Positions 8,889 through 17,697 are shown, numbered from the stretch's first letter. The stretch is 64,000 nt of DNA from Roseiarcus sp963832305 (GCA_963832305.1 CAWHTU010000005.1:1-64000), one strand, 5' to 3'. Translations and numbers: made by a program. The notes: generated by a model not told the origin, from the letters alone.

Positions 8889-9812
8889 CTAGGCCAGATC
8901 GAGCGTCCAGGTCTGCCCGACGAGGTCGCAGCCGAACGAATGGTGCGGGGCTTCGCTTTCGAGGCGGAACCCGGCCGCCTGATAGATGCGGCGGGCCGCG
9001 ACCAGGATGTCGTTGGTCCACAGCGTGAGCTTGATGTAGCCGAGCTCGCGCGCCCGCGCGATGCATGTCGCGACCAGCGCTCGGCCGAGGCCGCCTCCGC
9101 GCGCACTCGGCTCGACATAGAGCAGCCTCAGTTTGGCGACTGCGGTATCCTCGCTCTTCATCAGGAAGATCGAGCCAACGATCGCGCCACCCCGCTCGGC
9201 GACCCAGCCGTCCTCCTTGGCCGGATCGAATTCGGCGACGAATTGGCCGAGGATGCGGCTCGCGAGCCCCTCGTAGGTCCAGTCCCAGCCGTATTCCTGA
9301 TGATAGAGGACCATCTGGCGATGGATGATCCAGCCGACGTCGCCGGGCTTGAGGCGCCTGAGGCCAAGGTCGCCGCGCTCCGTCTCGCGCCCGTTCAGCG
9401 CCGCGCGGATGTCGCGCATGGCCTCGGCCAGCCGCTCCCGCCCGCTCTCGCCGATCGGCGTGAGAAGCGCGTCGACCTGGGCGCGGGCGGCGGCCTCGGT
9501 GGCGGCGAAGGCCCTCCGCCCCGCTGCAGTCAGCGAGAGCAGCCGAAGCTTGCCGTGGTCGGGGCTGACGCGACTTTGCGCGAGGCCTCGCGCGCCAAAG
9601 CGCGCGACGATGCGGCTCAAATGCGCCTTGTCCATCCCGAGCGCCCGGCCGATCTCAGCCGCCGTCCGCCCAGCTGCGGGCGCATGCGCTAGCTCGTAGA
9701 GAACGCGCGCCTCCGGCAGCGAGAGCTCGGTCGCCGGCAGGCGCCGGTTCAAAAGCCCGATTTCGCGGGTGTAGAAGCGGTTGAAGCTGCGCACCTCGTC
9801 GGTGAGGGTCAT
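8889..9812 (-). CDS. Fused MarR-type winged-helix regulator and GNAT acetyltransferase
   Basis: About 307 residues in two domains. The first ~145 residues are MarR-like (VRSFNRFYTREIGLL, RTAAEIGRALGMDKAHLSRIVARFGARGLA as recognition helix). The rest is a GNAT acetyltransferase with the acetyl-CoA loop VEPSARGGGLGRALVATCI and the ending LTLWTNDILVAARRIYQAAGFRLESE. Such fusions are common in Hyphomicrobiales; the acyl substrate is unknown. Two starts are possible: ATG at 9824 touches a 23-bp perfect palindrome and has no Shine-Dalgarno, while ATG at 9812 has AAGG five bases upstream. I prefer 9812, which puts the palindrome in the leader and suits autorepression. Confidence 0.85.
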   Translation of the reverse strand: MTLTDEVRSFNRFYTREIGLLNRRLPATELSLPEARVLYELAHAPAAGRTAAEIGRALGMDKAHLSRIVARFGARGLAQSRVSPDHGKLRLLSLTAAGRRAFAATEAAARAQVDALLTPIGESGRERLAEAMRDIRAALNGRETERGDLGLRRLKPGDVGWIIHRQMVLYHQEYGWDWTYEGLASRILGQFVAEFDPAKEDGWVAERGGAIVGSIFLMKSEDTAVAKLRLLYVEPSARGGGLGRALVATCIARARELGYIKLTLWTNDILVAARRIYQAAGFRLESEAPHHSFGCDLVGQTWTLDLA

Positions 9813-9823
9813 CGGCGCCTTCA

Positions 9824-9846
9824 TAGTGTTGTCTTAGACAACACTA
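9824..9846. promoter_or_regulatory. Perfect palindromic operator candidate in front of the MarR-GNAT gene
   Basis: Ten-base arms TAGTGTTGTC and GACAACACTA flank a 3-base centre TTA and pair without mismatch. The core TTGTCTTAGACAA is of the size and symmetry bound by dimeric MarR proteins. It lies directly upstream of the regulator (minus strand), 12-34 bases from the preferred start, so binding would block transcription or initiation. Autoregulation is inferred, not shown. Confidence 0.65.
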
Positions 9847-10020
9847 GCTGGCCAGTGACAGCGACGCAAGAACTCCTCGATAATCTACAGCCGCGCTCTG
9901 CGTCTCAACGACATTTCATTCTTGTCAAAGGCCGGCGCGAGAGGCAACGTTAACGTCCGGTGCGAGGCGAAACGAGAAGAAACCAGCCTGAGCCGGCCAA
10001 GGCGGGGAATTTGACGCCCG

Positions 10021-10711
10021 CTAAAGCTCCTCGCCCGCCAATGCGGCCTTGAGCTTGTCGGCCGCCTCCCGGGCGTTGCGCCAATGCGGCGCAATCGCAA
10101 GCGTCCGCTCGTAGACCCTGAGCGCGTCCTCTTTCTTACCGCGCGCTTCCAGGATCGCCGCCATGCCCATCAGCGCGCCGAGATGCCGCGGCTCGCGCTT
10201 GAGCGTTTGCGCGATATCGGCCATCGAGCCGTCGTAATCGTCGTCGAGGTAGCGCGCGGTGGCGCGGGCGTTCCAGCCTTCAGCCCAGTCGGGCAGGAGC
10301 GCGATCGTCACATCGAGGATCTTGAGCGCGTCCGGATATTCCTCCGCGCTGATCGCCTGCCTGGCCCGCTTCAAGAGAAGGTCGCCGGTATCCGAGCCCG
10401 AACTCGGCATAGGCGTGCAGAAGCAGCGTGACGATCCCGGCAGTCTCGTCCGCGTCCTTGGCGACCGCGAGCCGCGCGTAAAGATCGCCGCGGGCCTGCT
10501 CGGGAGTTTGCGGCGGCGGCTCGTCCGGCTTGGCCTGCGGCGCTTCCTTGGCATCGGGCGATTGTGACTGCGTGTCTGCGCCAACGGCCGGCGCGGGTCC
10601 CTCTTGTATGCCCTGAGGCCCAGCCGCGAGTTCACCCGGGCATGCGAGCGCCAGCGCAAATACGACCGCGACGGCCGGGCGGGCGGCGAACAAAGCCGGG
10701 CGGAGACTCAT
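10021..10711 (-). pseudogene. Signal-peptide TPR protein broken by a single-base frameshift
   Basis: Two minus-strand frames together make one TPR protein. The N-terminal part starts at 10711 (MSLRPALFAARPAVAV, signal peptide to about residue 30; Pro/Gln-rich linker; DLYARLAVAKDADETAGIV) and runs to ...LLHAYAEFG. The C-terminal part (GSDTGDLLLKRARQAISAEEYPDALKILDVTIALLPDWAEGWNARATARY) has at least two TPR units and ends at 10021. The join is exact if one C is removed from the CCC at 10397-10399 (plus strand): the protein then reads ...AYAEFGSDTGDLL. Repaired length is 229 residues. Either a recent +1 frameshift or a base-call error. Rhizobial relatives of this arrangement are periplasmic proteins of unknown role. 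Confidence 0.8.
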
Positions 10712-10778
10712 GCTCAGAGGGTAAACCCGCCGGCGGCGGCGGTCAAAAAGTTGCGCGCCGGCGGGAAGCGCGGGGCGC

Positions 10779-10904
10779 CTATCCCTGACGCGCCTTGAAG
10801 CGCTTCTGGGTCTTGTTGATGATATAGACGCGACCCTTGCGCCGCACGAGGCGGTTGTCGCGATGGCGGTTGCGCAACGATTTCAGCGAATTACGGACTT
10901 TCAC
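10779..10904 (-). CDS. rpmJ: Ribosomal protein L36 (bL36), cysteine-free form
   Basis: 41 residues from a GTG start: the sequence begins (V)KVRNSLKSLRNRHRDN and ends INKTQKRFKARQG, matching the proteobacterial 41-residue L36 form. It lacks all zinc-ligand cysteines, so it is the zinc-independent C-minus type. It is a small basic protein of the large ribosomal subunit. No clear Shine-Dalgarno is visible and GTG is the only sensible start. It stands alone on the minus strand between the TPR gene and the adenylate cyclase. Confidence 0.95.
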   Translation of the reverse strand: MKVRNSLKSLRNRHRDNRLVRRKGRVYIINKTQKRFKARQG

Positions 10905-11151
10905 GACATCAACCCGGGTTCTTCCCGCGTGCGGACGAGCCCACGGCGGACAAAAGGAAGCGCGCTCTATGCCCCAAAGCGCCACGGCGATCAAGAGCGG
11001 CGCGGCCGGGCTGGGTTAAACTCAATCAGCTCGATGTGTTCCGACGACGGAGAGCGGACAAAGGAAATAGCCTGCGCGTTGCCCGCGACATGCCCGTCTG
11101 GTTTCAAAAGAGTGCGAGTCGTCTGGAAGTGGCGCGGCCGCGTAAGCGCGG

Positions 11152-13056
11152 TTATCCCTCCGGCACCCCGGCCTTGCGCATGCCTTCGAGGGGGGGTCCA
11201 CCTCCCCCGCCAGTTTCAAAGCGGCGGATCGAGAAGCTCGGGTCGAGCGCAAGGCCGGCTTTGACTTCGGACCGCGCCTCTTCCAGTTTGTCTAGATTCG
11301 CCAGAGCCGCCGCAAGGAGGAAATGGGTTAATGGGGCGGTTCGGTTGATCTCGATGGAGCGGCGAAACAATGCGGCTGCCTCTTCATTGGCGCCCAGAGT
11401 CATCTTCGCGGCTCCGGTGAAATGCAGCCAGAGCCAGGAAAAACTGTCCCGCGGAGAGAGGCGTAAAGCCTCCCTTTCGTGAGCTTCGGTCTCTTGCGGG
11501 CGCCCGACAAGTAGCTTGGCGAGACCGATGTCTCCATGAGCTGTCGCCAAATTCGGATCCAGCGCCAATGCCCGCTCCAATTCGGCAATGCCTTGGTCAG
11601 AGCGGCTGGTCTGGTTCAGGACGCCACCCATGATCTCATGCGCCAGCGCATCGTTCGGCCTTTGAGAAAGCACCTTGGCGATCGTCGTTTCGGCCGCCGC
11701 GAGGCGCGCGTCTCGGTCGTCTGACAGAAAAGCTCCGCCAATCGTATAGTCAACCCGCCCGACTCCGAGCATCGCGTCGAGATTGTTCGGATCGAGCGCG
11801 ACAGCGCGCTCGAAGAAGCCGCGCGCCTGCGCCATGTTTGCGGGGTTAAGGCCCCTGTTGAGCGATGCCAGTCCCTGAAAATAGAGGTCCATCGAATTGG
11901 GATTTGGGGCCCGCTCGGCGCGGCCAGCCTCCACGGAAATCAGTTCCGCCCCCAATTGATTGGCTAGGCGGGCGACGATCTCGTCCTGCATTTCGAATAG
12001 ATCGGCGGCAGGCTTGTCGAAGCGGTCAGCCCAAAGGTGATTGCCGGTCTCCGCATCGATAAGTTGGACATTTACCCGCATGCGGCCCGCGTCGCGCTGG
12101 ACAGACCCTTCGAGCACGTAGCGGACGCCAAGCTCCTTGCCAATCTCGCGAGCGTCGACATTCTTGCCCTTGAAGGTGAAGGCAGTATTGCGCGCGATTA
12201 CGAAGGAGCCGCGAAGGCGCGAGAGGTCGGTGGTGAGACTCTCTGTAACGCCGTCGGCAAAATAGTCTTGGGTCGGGTCGTTTGAGAGATTGGCGAACGG
12301 CAACACAACGATAGAGAGACGCTTGGCCTCAGCCGTCGTCGTCGCGTTCGTTGTGGCCGTCGCCGCCACGTTCGTCGCGATGGCCACAGGCCGGCTCGCT
12401 CCGAGGAGCCACCATGCCCCGCCCGAGAGGACAACGAGCAAGGCGGCGATCCCTGCGGCGAGCGGCGCGAGCGAGGGGCGCCTTTTCGGAATGGCGAGGT
12501 TCGCGGGCTTCGCCCGCGCCGGGACGCCGACTTGCAGCGAGTAGACCCGGATCGGTCTTTCGATGTTCTTGAGTTGCGTCGGGCCGAGATCGGTGACTGC
12601 CATGTCGAGCCTGCCGGTGACCTGACGATAGGCGTCCTCGGAAAGACAGATCGCGCCGGGCGCGGCGATCCCTTCCAGTCGCGCGGCGATGTTGACTCCG
12701 TCGCCCATCAGATCGCCGTCAGCCTCCTCGACGACATCGCCGAGATGGACGCCGATACGAAAATCGATACGTTGCTCCTGCGGCACGCCAGAATTGCGCT
12801 CATTCATGCCGTTCTGGATTTCGACGGCGCAGCGAACGGCGTCCACGACGCTGCGGAACTCGACGATCGCGCCGTCGCCGGTCAGCTTGACGGTGCGACC
12901 GCGATGCAGGGCGACGGTGGGATCGATGAGGTCGCTGCGCAGAGCGCGGAGCCGCGCGAGCGTGCGGTCCTCATCCGCCTCGGCGAGCCGGCTGTAGCCG
13001 ACCACGTCCGCGACCAGGATCGCAGCGATCTTGCGCGTCTCGCCCACAGCGAACAT
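11152..13056 (-). CDS. Class III adenylate/guanylate cyclase with TolB-like and TPR domains
   Basis: 634 residues from ATG 13056. Order: cyclase domain at about 1-165 (KIAAILVADVVGYSRL with metal Asp17; VKLTGDGAIVEF with Asp61; RIGVHLGDVV; GDGVNIAARLE), one membrane helix near 187-208, a TolB/FlgO-like domain (VVLPFANLSNDPTQDYFADGV; YVLEGSVQRDAGRMRVNVQLID; ETGNHLWADRFDK), then several TPR repeats to the end. The architecture suggests a cytoplasmic cAMP-forming domain tethered to an exported or membrane-proximal sensing/protein-binding part. The upstream Met at 13077 or 13173 would only add residues with no family match. In related proteins the cyclase is active, but no ligand can be named here. 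Confidence 0.85.
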   Translation of the reverse strand: MFAVGETRKIAAILVADVVGYSRLAEADEDRTLARLRALRSDLIDPTVALHRGRTVKLTGDGAIVEFRSVVDAVRCAVEIQNGMNERNSGVPQEQRIDFRIGVHLGDVVEEADGDLMGDGVNIAARLEGIAAPGAICLSEDAYRQVTGRLDMAVTDLGPTQLKNIERPIRVYSLQVGVPARAKPANLAIPKRRPSLAPLAAGIAALLVVLSGGAWWLLGASRPVAIATNVAATATTNATTTAEAKRLSIVVLPFANLSNDPTQDYFADGVTESLTTDLSRLRGSFVIARNTAFTFKGKNVDAREIGKELGVRYVLEGSVQRDAGRMRVNVQLIDAETGNHLWADRFDKPAADLFEMQDEIVARLANQLGAELISVEAGRAERAPNPNSMDLYFQGLASLNRGLNPANMAQARGFFERAVALDPNNLDAMLGVGRVDYTIGGAFLSDDRDARLAAAETTIAKVLSQRPNDALAHEIMGGVLNQTSRSDQGIAELERALALDPNLATAHGDIGLAKLLVGRPQETEAHEREALRLSPRDSFSWLWLHFTGAAKMTLGANEEAAALFRRSIEINRTAPLTHFLLAAALANLDKLEEARSEVKAGLALDPSFSIRRFETGGGGGPPLEGMRKAGVPEG

Positions 13057-13257
13057 CTCCGCTCGGGAGACTAGCATGAATGACCGGGCGATATGCGCCT
13101 GTCTAATTCTGGATACATTGGCAATGACCGGCGCGCGGCGGCAATCCTCGCAAGCGCTCACCTGCGCAAGCACGCGATCGAGTCAAGCACCGCCGCCCAC
13201 GGCCTTCCTCAGCCGCCCCCAGAGGTCCAAGCCCCGCGCGTCCCAACAAAATGCAAT

Positions 13258-13677
13258 TCAAACCTTCGATAGCGCCGCGAGGGCGCATAGGCGCGCCTCT
13301 GCGAGCGATAGTTGCCAGCCGGAAAGATCGACGATCCGCTTGTTGGCGAAGTCATCGACGAGCCAAGACGCTATGAATTCCCGCGCTTCTTTTTTGCCGG
13401 CCGCCGCCAGGGTCGTAAAGCGCTGCGACCGAGGCGGGCAGAGAAGATTGGCGATTGTCTCAATGCTTTTCTCGGCGGGCCGGTCGCCGAGATAGCGCGC
13501 GCCGACAGAGGCGGCGGCGCCGCGATCGCGGTAAAACGCCAGCAGGTTATCCAGGACGGCCTGCGAGTCGCGACGGGCGTTTCGGAGGATAAGGGACGAA
13601 CCCGCCAAGCCAGCGGCGCCGGCCGCGGCCAGACTGCCCAATGCGGCGCGGCGGCTCAATCTGCGTCTACCCGTCAC
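13258..13677 (-). CDS. Putative TAT-exported small subunit of the GMC dehydrogenase
   Basis: 139 residues from a GTG that overlaps the GMC gene's stop (GTGA), so the two are translationally coupled. The N terminus TGRRRLSRRAALGSLAAAGAAG is a twin-arginine-type signal. The mature part (IETIANLLCPPRSQRFTTLA...REFIASWLVDD...WQLSLAEARLCALAAL) resembles small subunits that accompany membrane-bound FAD dehydrogenases (sorbitol/fructose/gluconate type) and help export or anchor the flavoprotein. The match is at motif level only, so the subunit role is mainly contextual. No third (cytochrome) subunit is seen next to it. Confidence 0.65.
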   Translation of the reverse strand: MTGRRRLSRRAALGSLAAAGAAGLAGSSLILRNARRDSQAVLDNLLAFYRDRGAAASVGARYLGDRPAEKSIETIANLLCPPRSQRFTTLAAAGKKEAREFIASWLVDDFANKRIVDLSGWQLSLAEARLCALAALSKV

Positions 13678-15182
13678 TTCAGCATTTCCTTCACATGGTC
13701 GGCGAGGCGCACGGCAAGCGCGATGATCGACAGCGTCGGCGTTCCGCTGCCGGAAGTCGGGAACACCGAGCTTCCGGCGATGTAGAGATTTGTCACGCCG
13801 TGCACGCGGCATGTCGCGTCTACGACGCCTTGACGCGGATCATCGTGCATCCGCGTCGTCCCGATGTGATGGTGCTGACTCCAGTATTTTCCCCTTTCGA
13901 TCTTGCCGGCGACGTCCAGCAACACCCTGCCGAGCCGAGCCGCGCCGAACTGCTGGCCAAGGATTTCATAGGTACGCGTGAGGCTTTCCAGGTCGGCGGA
14001 ATTCAGCCGCCAATCGACCGATACGGTGTTTCTGTCGAATCTGTCACGGCTGGCGGCGAGCGTGACGCGACTATCGGGGTTGGGCGAGGTTTCAGAGGCG
14101 TTCACCAATAAGTAGACCGACTGTCGAGCCGCCGTCTGCGCGCTCCGTTCGTCAAGGAGAATCCGGCGCAGGTCATCGGCAAGCCCGCTCGGGACTTCGT
14201 CGTCCGAAACAGGAGAGATTTCCGCCGTGGCGTTCAACAACCTTTCGGCGCGCCGGATGTGCGGCGTGAGCGTGATGAGCGGAACAGCCGCACCGGCCCA
14301 ACCCTTCGCACTCAAGGCGCAGGAGCCGCCGTAGAGAGCCATGGGGACTGTCGGCGCAGGCATGAAGAATGCGGCTTCCACCTCCAAATGCGCCATGAAA
14401 TAGCGACCCACCAGGTCATGCTCATTGCCGACGCCGGCTCCGCGAACCGAATTCGACATCAACAAGTTGCGTGCATTCTCGATTCCGCCGGTCGCCAGCA
14501 CAAATAGGCGCGCGCTGACCGTGAAGCGGTTCTGGGAAAGCGTCGCCACGTCGACGTGGGATATGGTTTTCTGATCGTCGGATAACTGCAGATTTGTGAT
14601 ATTTGCATATAGATACGTCGATATATTTTTTGCTTGACCGATTTCGTCCCTGTATACTTCTCCAAATCTTCGATAGTCTAGAGGCTTGGTTGGGACAAGT
14701 TGGAAGAACTTGGTAGTGACCCCCTCGCTCCTTATTGACGCCGCGCAGCGGTTCGCGGCGCTCCAACTATCGATATCGTAATTGAATGGCCCAAGGCGAC
14801 AACGCTTGTGAGCGCGCTCGTAATAGGGGTCGAGTTCGGCTCTTCCAAACGGCCATCCGCTACGAGGAACCCAGTCGCGCTTCTCGAAATCCTCTTCGTC
14901 CAGCGGACGACAATAACCACCCCAAAGATTGGTCGCGCCGCCAAACGACCTTTGCCGCTCGGCGTCCAGAACAATCGTCATGCCGCGGCTTTCCCCGAGA
15001 TAGAGATCCTGTACCTCGCGATCAAACTCAAAACCGCCGCTTTCCAACAGACATACGTTTATCCCTGATCCAATCAGTTCACTCGCAACCGTGATGCCTG
15101 CCGCGCCTGACCCGATCACGCAGACGTCGGTCGCGATGTTGACCCCCGGCTCGACCGAGCGAGCATCGATAAACATTGTCAT
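13674..15182 (-). CDS. GMC-family FAD-dependent oxidoreductase (sugar/alcohol dehydrogenase type)
   Basis: 502 residues. FAD motif VIGSGAAGITVASELI at 22-37 (GSGAAG 24-29), RSFGGATNLWGGYCRPLDEEDF in the FAD-attachment region, and the C-terminal HHHIGTTRMHDDPRQGVVD...NLYIAGSSVFPTSGSGTPTLSIIALA with the catalytic His pair region of GMC enzymes. The ATG at 15182 has GAGAG upstream. It likely oxidises a sugar or alcohol and delivers electrons through the coupled small subunit to the respiratory chain. The stretch near 14560-14660 is conspicuously AT-rich compared with its flanks, a hint of different origin or mutational history. Substrate unknown. Confidence 0.85.
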   Translation of the reverse strand: MTMFIDARSVEPGVNIATDVCVIGSGAAGITVASELIGSGINVCLLESGGFEFDREVQDLYLGESRGMTIVLDAERQRSFGGATNLWGGYCRPLDEEDFEKRDWVPRSGWPFGRAELDPYYERAHKRCRLGPFNYDIDSWSAANRCAASIRSEGVTTKFFQLVPTKPLDYRRFGEVYRDEIGQAKNISTYLYANITNLQLSDDQKTISHVDVATLSQNRFTVSARLFVLATGGIENARNLLMSNSVRGAGVGNEHDLVGRYFMAHLEVEAAFFMPAPTVPMALYGGSCALSAKGWAGAAVPLITLTPHIRRAERLLNATAEISPVSDDEVPSGLADDLRRILLDERSAQTAARQSVYLLVNASETSPNPDSRVTLAASRDRFDRNTVSVDWRLNSADLESLTRTYEILGQQFGAARLGRVLLDVAGKIERGKYWSQHHHIGTTRMHDDPRQGVVDATCRVHGVTNLYIAGSSVFPTSGSGTPTLSIIALAVRLADHVKEMLK

Positions 15183-15428
15183 CAGCTCTCGAGATGTTTG
15201 GTCAGTCCTGGCGCCAAACTTTGCTGCTGGTGGGTCGATCGTGTCCCGCCTCGCGCGGCGGTAATCGCCCGGAGCGGCTGTCAGCGCAAGCACGCGATTG
15301 AGTTCGACCCTGGCTGGCGCGCTCCGCCCGCGGCTATGACGGCCTTCATTCCAGCCAAATCCACCGCCAGACTGTCGGCTAAGCTGGAGGGGCGAGGGGC
15401 GAAGCGAGCGAGGAGGAGGCTCTTTCCC

Positions 15429-15869
15429 ATGAGAGTTTCGGACGTCCTGCAAACGAACCGGCAGACGCTTCAGACCTGCATTGCCGAAGAATCGATCGCC
15501 ACGATCTGCACCCGGCTCAGCGCGCTCAATATCGGCGCTTTCCCGGTCTGCGACGCCCATGGTGCGCTCATCGGGATCATCTCCGAGCGCGACGTGGTCC
15601 GCGCCTTCGCCAGGGACGGAGCGCGGCTCGCCGACATGCACGTCCGCGATCTGATGACCCGCGAAGTTGAGACCTGCGGGCTGGACACGCCGATGGTCGA
15701 AGCGGAAAAGATCATGAACCGGCGCCGCGTCCGTCATTTGCCGGTCATGGACGGGGCAAGGCTCGCCGGCATGCTGTCGATCCGCGACGTGATGGTCTGG
15801 CGGCAGCGGGAGGCGCGCGACGAGGTCAACGTGCTCCGCGACGCGATGATCGCGGTCCGGAACCGCTGA
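15429..15869 (+). CDS. CBS-domain-pair protein
   Basis: 146 residues made almost entirely of two CBS motifs: CBS1 about 8-62 (IGAFPVCDAHGALIGIISERDVVRAF) and CBS2 about 75-125 (VRHLPVMDGARLAGMLSIRDVM). Such stand-alone CBS pairs bind adenosine nucleotides (ATP/AMP/SAM/NADH) and act as energy sensors on partner proteins; the partner is unknown. A strong AGGAGGAGG lies about 10 bases before the ATG. It is divergent from the GMC dehydrogenase, with about 245 bases between the two starts. Confidence 0.88.
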   Translation: MRVSDVLQTNRQTLQTCIAEESIATICTRLSALNIGAFPVCDAHGALIGIISERDVVRAFARDGARLADMHVRDLMTREVETCGLDTPMVEAEKIMNRRRVRHLPVMDGARLAGMLSIRDVMVWRQREARDEVNVLRDAMIAVRNR

Positions 15870-16040
15870 CTTGGACCTGTCATTCCCGGCGGCGCGACGG
15901 GCCTTAATTTTCGACGACAATTCCTTGGCGAAAATCAGAAGTCGTGTTACACAAGATCGGCAGCCGATCCGGCGGGGGCGAACAAGGGAGAGGACCCGCG
16001 ACTCTTGTCGTATTTCGAGTTAAATCGTTGGAATCGCTAG

Positions 16041-16110
16041 GGAATCTGTTTGGATTTTGCTTCCCTCCGCTTGGATTTTTCTTCCCTCCGCTTGGATTTG
16101 CTTCCCAAAG
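16041..16110. repeat. Short tandem repeat in a 305-bp gene-free stretch
   Basis: The stretch 15870-16174 has no convincing gene. It contains two adjacent copies of a 20-21 base unit CTTCCCTCCGCTTGGATTT (16060-16080, 16081-16100), preceded by a partial copy ending TTGGATTTTG and followed by CTTCCCAAAG. It is less GC-rich than its surroundings. A minus-strand open frame across it would encode repeated NPSGGK units but lacks any recognisable domain. Confidence 0.6.
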
Positions 16111-16174
16111 CTCTTGGAAAATCCTTCCAAAGATTTGCTTTTGTTTCAACCAGGCCGATCTGCGAAAAAGGGGG

Positions 16175-16639
16175 TCAGGCCGCGCCTCGCCCCGGCGCCA
16201 TGAGACCTTCCATCAGCCGCCGATGCCGTTCGGGGATCGGAACTGGCTGGCTCGTCGCCCGCTCGACATAGACGTGGGTGTATCGTCCGGCCGCCGCGGC
16301 CGTTGCGGCCCCGGCCTTGAACACCGCCAGGTGGTAGCGCACCGACGAGCGGCCGAGGTGCTCAACCGCGACCCCGACTTCGGCCGGCTCCGGATAGGTG
16401 AGGCTGGCGTAGAACCGGCAGCTGCTCTCGACGACAAGGCCGATGACCGGGCTCGACGCCGGATCGAGCAGTCCCGCTTCGATCAGGATCGCGTTCACCG
16501 CCGAATCGAACAGAGCGTAATAGATGACGTTGTTGAGATGGCCGTATGCGTCGTTGTCGCTCCAGCGCGTCGCGATCTCAACGAAGCGGGCGAAAGCCGT
16601 GCGAGCCGGCGGCCCCTGGCGATCGGGATCGGCCGCCAT
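16175..16639 (-). CDS. Hotdog-fold acyl-CoA thioesterase (YbgC/FadM type)
   Basis: 154 residues with the 4-hydroxybenzoyl-CoA-thioesterase-like signature RWSDNDAYGHLNNVIYYALFDSAVN near residues 26-48; the Asp in SDNDAYGHLNN is the catalytic-type acid. Later motifs VVESSCRFYASLTYPEPAEVGVAVEHLGRSSVRY fit the same fold. It would hydrolyse short- or medium-chain acyl-CoA in the cytoplasm. Divergent from the MBL hydrolase gene, about 115 bases away. The substrate range cannot be predicted. Confidence 0.88.
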   Translation of the reverse strand: MAADPDRQGPPARTAFARFVEIATRWSDNDAYGHLNNVIYYALFDSAVNAILIEAGLLDPASSPVIGLVVESSCRFYASLTYPEPAEVGVAVEHLGRSSVRYHLAVFKAGAATAAAAGRYTHVYVERATSQPVPIPERHRRLMEGLMAPGRGAA

Positions 16640-16753
16640 TCCATGCGTCTCCCGTCAGCTCGCGGTTGGCTTCGCGTCTTAGCCCGCGCGAGACTATCAT
16701 GACAAGGCGACGCGCGGCCCTTGCGGGAGGCGCGTGAGAGGGACGGCGCGCAA

Positions 16754-17665
16754 ATGGCCGACGATGACACCGAACCCGTTTCCATCCCCGCGGCGCGCGA
16801 GCCTCCGCCGCGGGCGCTGACCAGACTTTCGCCGCTGGTTCGACGCCTCGTCGCGCCGAACGCCTCGCCCTTCACCTTCAACGGCACGTGCACTTACATC
16901 GTTGGCCGAGGCGCGGTTGCCATCGTCGATCCGGGACCGGATGACGATTCGCATCTCTTGGCGACCCTCGCCGCGGTCGAAGGCGAGAGTGTCGAAACGA
17001 TCCTCATCACCCACACACATCGCGATCACAGCCCTGGCGCAAAGCAGCTCGCCGCGGCGACCGGCGCGCGGGTGGTCGGGCCGGCGCCGTTTGCGCCCAG
17101 CGGCGACGGGACTGCCGGTCTCGATTCCGCGCACGACCGCGACTATTCGCCCGACGCGATCCTCGCCGACGGCGAGCGGCTGCAAGGGGCGGGCTTCACG
17201 ATCGAAGCCCTCGCGACGCCCGGCCATTGCTCCAATCATCTCAGCTTCGCGCTGGTCGAGGAAAACGCGCTATTGTCCGGCGACCATGTGATGGCGTGGT
17301 CGACATCGGTCGTCGCGCCGCCCGACGGTTCGATGCGCGCCTACATGGCCTCGCTCGACAAGTTGCGCGGGCGGGCCGAGACCGTCTATTGGCCGGGGCA
17401 TGGCGGCCCAGTTGTCGAACCGCAGCGTTACCTGCGCGCGCTGATCCATCACCGGCGCCAACGGGAAGCCTCGATCCTGGCCGCGCTCGGCGACGGCCCA
17501 CGGACGATTCCTGCTGTGGTCGCCAAGGTCTATGTCGGCATCGACCCCTCGCTGGCCCGCGCCGCGGGCTTATCGACGCTTGCGCATCTCGAAGACCTCA
17601 GCGAGCGCGGGCTGGTGGTCGCAGACGTGCATGACGACGGTGAGACGCGCTATCGGCTGGAATGA
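16754..17665 (+). CDS. MBL-fold metallo-hydrolase (LACTB2-like)
   Basis: 303 residues. The metal-binding motif THTHRDHSPG gives HxHxDH at 87-92; further ligands are in ATPGHCSNHLSF and LSGDHVMAW. The C-terminal ~80 residues form a winged-helix-like tail (RREASILAALGDGPRTIPAVVAKVY...LAHLEDLSERGLV), the LACTB2/glyoxalase-II-like arrangement. An ATG at 16754 was chosen over an upstream TTG because conserved sequence begins later. The function may be hydrolysis of a thioester or nucleic acid; not decidable here. Confidence 0.87.
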   Translation: MADDDTEPVSIPAAREPPPRALTRLSPLVRRLVAPNASPFTFNGTCTYIVGRGAVAIVDPGPDDDSHLLATLAAVEGESVETILITHTHRDHSPGAKQLAAATGARVVGPAPFAPSGDGTAGLDSAHDRDYSPDAILADGERLQGAGFTIEALATPGHCSNHLSFALVEENALLSGDHVMAWSTSVVAPPDGSMRAYMASLDKLRGRAETVYWPGHGGPVVEPQRYLRALIHHRRQREASILAALGDGPRTIPAVVAKVYVGIDPSLARAAGLSTLAHLEDLSERGLVVADVHDDGETRYRLE

Positions 17666-17697
17666 GATGCGGCTTCTCGCGAGCCGGCGACCATCCG

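Noticed and set aside
15904..16149. Minus-strand 81-codon frame with repeated NPSGGK
   Set aside because: The repeat comes from the tandem DNA repeat; no domain, no ribosome-binding site.
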